In this document: in pieces, positions 40,566 to 41,712 of the stretch | How the letters are laid out: each line of letters starts with the position of its first letter | Position numbering within the stretch: the stretch's first letter is position 1 | DNA from: Acidimicrobiaceae bacterium | Lineage (GTDB): Bacteria; Actinomycetota; Acidimicrobiia; Acidimicrobiales; RAAP-2 | Length of the DNA: 41,712 bases | Direction: 5' to 3' | NCBI GenBank assembly: GCA_003164095.1 | Contig: PLRX01000145.1 | Location: 1 to 41,712, forward strand | Position numbers and translations under genes: made by a program | The notes under the pieces: generated by a model | The model's database searches: none | What the model was told of the DNA's origin: nothing | What the model saw: the letters and a program-made list of their open reading frames with translations, nothing else

Positions 40566-41712
40566 ATGAACCGGGCAGGGGATTTCGAGAAGGGCAGTGC
40601 TGAAAGGCGGGGGAAGGCGATCGGGAGCATCGCCCTGGCGACCGCGGTGATCGCAGGAGCGACCGTGCTGGGCACGGCCCACGCCACCGCCTCCCCCCCG
40701 CAGATCGCCGGCAGCCCGGCCGCACCGACAGCCGCCGAGGTGAGCCCGATCTGCACCACCACCACCCCGGCCACGGTGCTCGGCCCGTCGACCACGACGC
40801 TGCCGACCCACCCGGTCTCCACCCTCGTCTCGCCGACCGGCGGCGTCGTCAACTTCTCGGCCACTTCGACCGACCTCTACGTCAACACCGGCACCCAGCT
40901 GGTCACGTACTCGCTGGCCGGTGCCAAGGTTGGCTCGTTCACCCTCCCGTCGGCCTTCAGCGCCGCCAACGAGGTGTCGCAGCCGGTGGTCGACCCCTCC
41001 GGCAACATCTACCTCTCCTCCTACTACGGCACGGTCGTCGACAAGTTCTCGTCGACCGGCACGCTGGAGTGGTCGGTCGACCCCAGCAACGGCAGCCCGA
41101 CGGGTCTCTTCTCGGTCGGCACGGGCACCAGCTTCCAGCTGGTGGTCAGCCTCACCCAGAACTCGAGCGCCAGCCTGATCCTCAACACGTCGACCGGGGC
41201 CTCGACCGGGGCCTCGACCGGGGCCTCGACCGGCACCTTCCCGCTGATCGACCGGATCGGCGACTATGTCACCCAGGAGTCCGGCGGCAACCTGCTCTTC
41301 TCGGGCAACGGCTACGTCGAGACGGTCAGCCCGACCGGGCAGGCCCTGACCACCTTCGGGGCCCCCAACACCGAGGGGAACGGCGTGCGCACCGGCTCGG
41401 GCAGCCAGTTCTACTACCCGGCCCAGGCCGTCCAAGGCCCCGACGGGACCATCTACACCGCCGACCCGCTCCACACGATGGAGGCGACGTCACCGGCCGG
41501 CTACCTCCAGGGTTCGACCACCCTCAACAACGGCCTGAGCTTCGGCGGGTGGGGCTTCGCCATGGTGGGATCCACCTTCTACTTCCAGAGCGGCCTGCCC
41601 TTCAACAATTCGGCCGACGCCATCTCGTCCTTCTCGCTCGCCTCCGTGCAGGCCTACCTCGGCGCCGTCCAGGGCCCGTCCGACACCCTCGGGTGGGGCG
41701 CGGGCATCACCA
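40566..41712 (+). CDS. Secreted repeat protein (beta-propeller-like), partial at right edge
   Basis: The frame is open to the window end, 382 residues seen. N-terminal signal peptide: SIALATAVIAGATVLGTAHATA (about 22-43). A Thr/Pro-rich spacer (CTTTTPATVLGPSTTT) follows, then repeated strands of the kind VVDPSGNIYLSSYYGTVVDKF, VQGPDGTIYTADP and VSPTGQALTTFG, which look like NHL/SMP-30 or PQQ-like propeller blades. Residues about 209-224 are STGA repeats. Probably a large extracellular or cell-surface protein at the end of the polysaccharide locus; whether it binds glycan is unknown. Confidence 0.8.
   Translation, partial: MNRAGDFEKGSAERRGKAIGSIALATAVIAGATVLGTAHATASPPQIAGSPAAPTAAEVSPICTTTTPATVLGPSTTTLPTHPVSTLVSPTGGVVNFSATSTDLYVNTGTQLVTYSLAGAKVGSFTLPSAFSAANEVSQPVVDPSGNIYLSSYYGTVVDKFSSTGTLEWSVDPSNGSPTGLFSVGTGTSFQLVVSLTQNSSASLILNTSTGASTGASTGASTGTFPLIDRIGDYVTQESGGNLLFSGNGYVETVSPTGQALTTFGAPNTEGNGVRTGSGSQFYYPAQAVQGPDGTIYTADPLHTMEATSPAGYLQGSTTLNNGLSFGGWGFAMVGSTFYFQSGLPFNNSADAISSFSLASVQAYLGAVQGPSDTLGWGAGIT
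41190..41237 (+). repeat. 12-bp tandem repeat coding for STGA
   Basis: Three exact copies of TCGACCGGGGCC (41190-41225) and a fourth altered copy (41226-41237), encoding (STGA)3-STGT inside the secreted protein. The unit is a multiple of three, so slippage would change length and not the reading frame. Confidence 0.85.

Noticed and set aside
41190-41237. Tandem repeat as a CRISPR-like array
   Set aside because: Units of 12 bases without spacers, in frame within a secreted protein.

Overview
The window is very GC-rich (roughly 70% by eye) chromosomal DNA with GTG starts, GTGA/TGATG stop-start overlaps, a WhiB regulator, a SigE-family ECF sigma factor and a SipW/TasA-type secretion unit. This points to Actinomycetota. 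The mix is most reminiscent of class Acidimicrobiia, but that is inference from gene content, not a phylogenetic result. No rRNA, tRNA, insertion sequence or CRISPR array was recognised.

Left part (1-20 kb): mostly single genes or short operons of housekeeping or accessory type. In order: two small helical proteins at the left edge, a GC-rich intergenic stretch with strong hairpins, a tandem alpha/beta hydrolase with atypical nucleophile elbows, a methyltransferase, a PNPOx-fold flavoprotein and a thiamine-binding protein. Then come a SipW-like signal peptidase with two TasA/CalY-like secreted proteins (5.9-7.8 kb), a 2-hydroxyacid dehydrogenase divergent from an enoyl-CoA hydratase-like gene, and an ECF sigma factor coupled to a membrane protein with a SecD-like domain. 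Next are an alcohol dehydrogenase, a TetR-like regulator, a whiB-nudix-zinc-ribbon-histidine-phosphatase operon, a HAD phosphatase, an SDR epimerase and a low-molecular-weight tyrosine phosphatase.

Right part (19-41.7 kb): a large exopolysaccharide locus. It has an initiating polyprenyl-phosphate sugar transferase (20.2-21.7 kb), six GT4 domains and one GT2 domain (one GT2-GT4 fusion), a Wzy/O-antigen-ligase-like polymerase (32.8-34.3 kb) and a Wzc-like chain-length/BY-kinase protein (35.8-37.4 kb). At the right edge a secreted repeat protein runs out of the window. No Wzx flippase is visible here.

Inside the leftward part of that locus (21.9-29.4 kb) sits the most unusual module. It is a tightly packed set of GT4 transferase, AcpS-type phosphopantetheinyl transferase, free-standing carrier protein, acyl-CoA-dehydrogenase-like flavoprotein, class II aaRS-like amino acid:[carrier protein] ligase, DUF1839 protein and GH2-like protein. 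A consistent reading is that an amino acid is activated, loaded on the carrier protein, possibly oxidised there, and used to decorate a glycan made by the surrounding glycosyltransferases. This is inference. Just upstream on the same strand are two paired single-pass membrane proteins that share a juxtamembrane YVGxDRRR motif.

Regulation: an identical 10-base palindromic site (CGTTGCAACC) lies in front of both the SipW/TasA unit and the initiating sugar transferase, which suggests joint control of matrix protein and polysaccharide. A WhiG/FliA-like promoter appears to drive the right-edge secreted protein as a leaderless mRNA.
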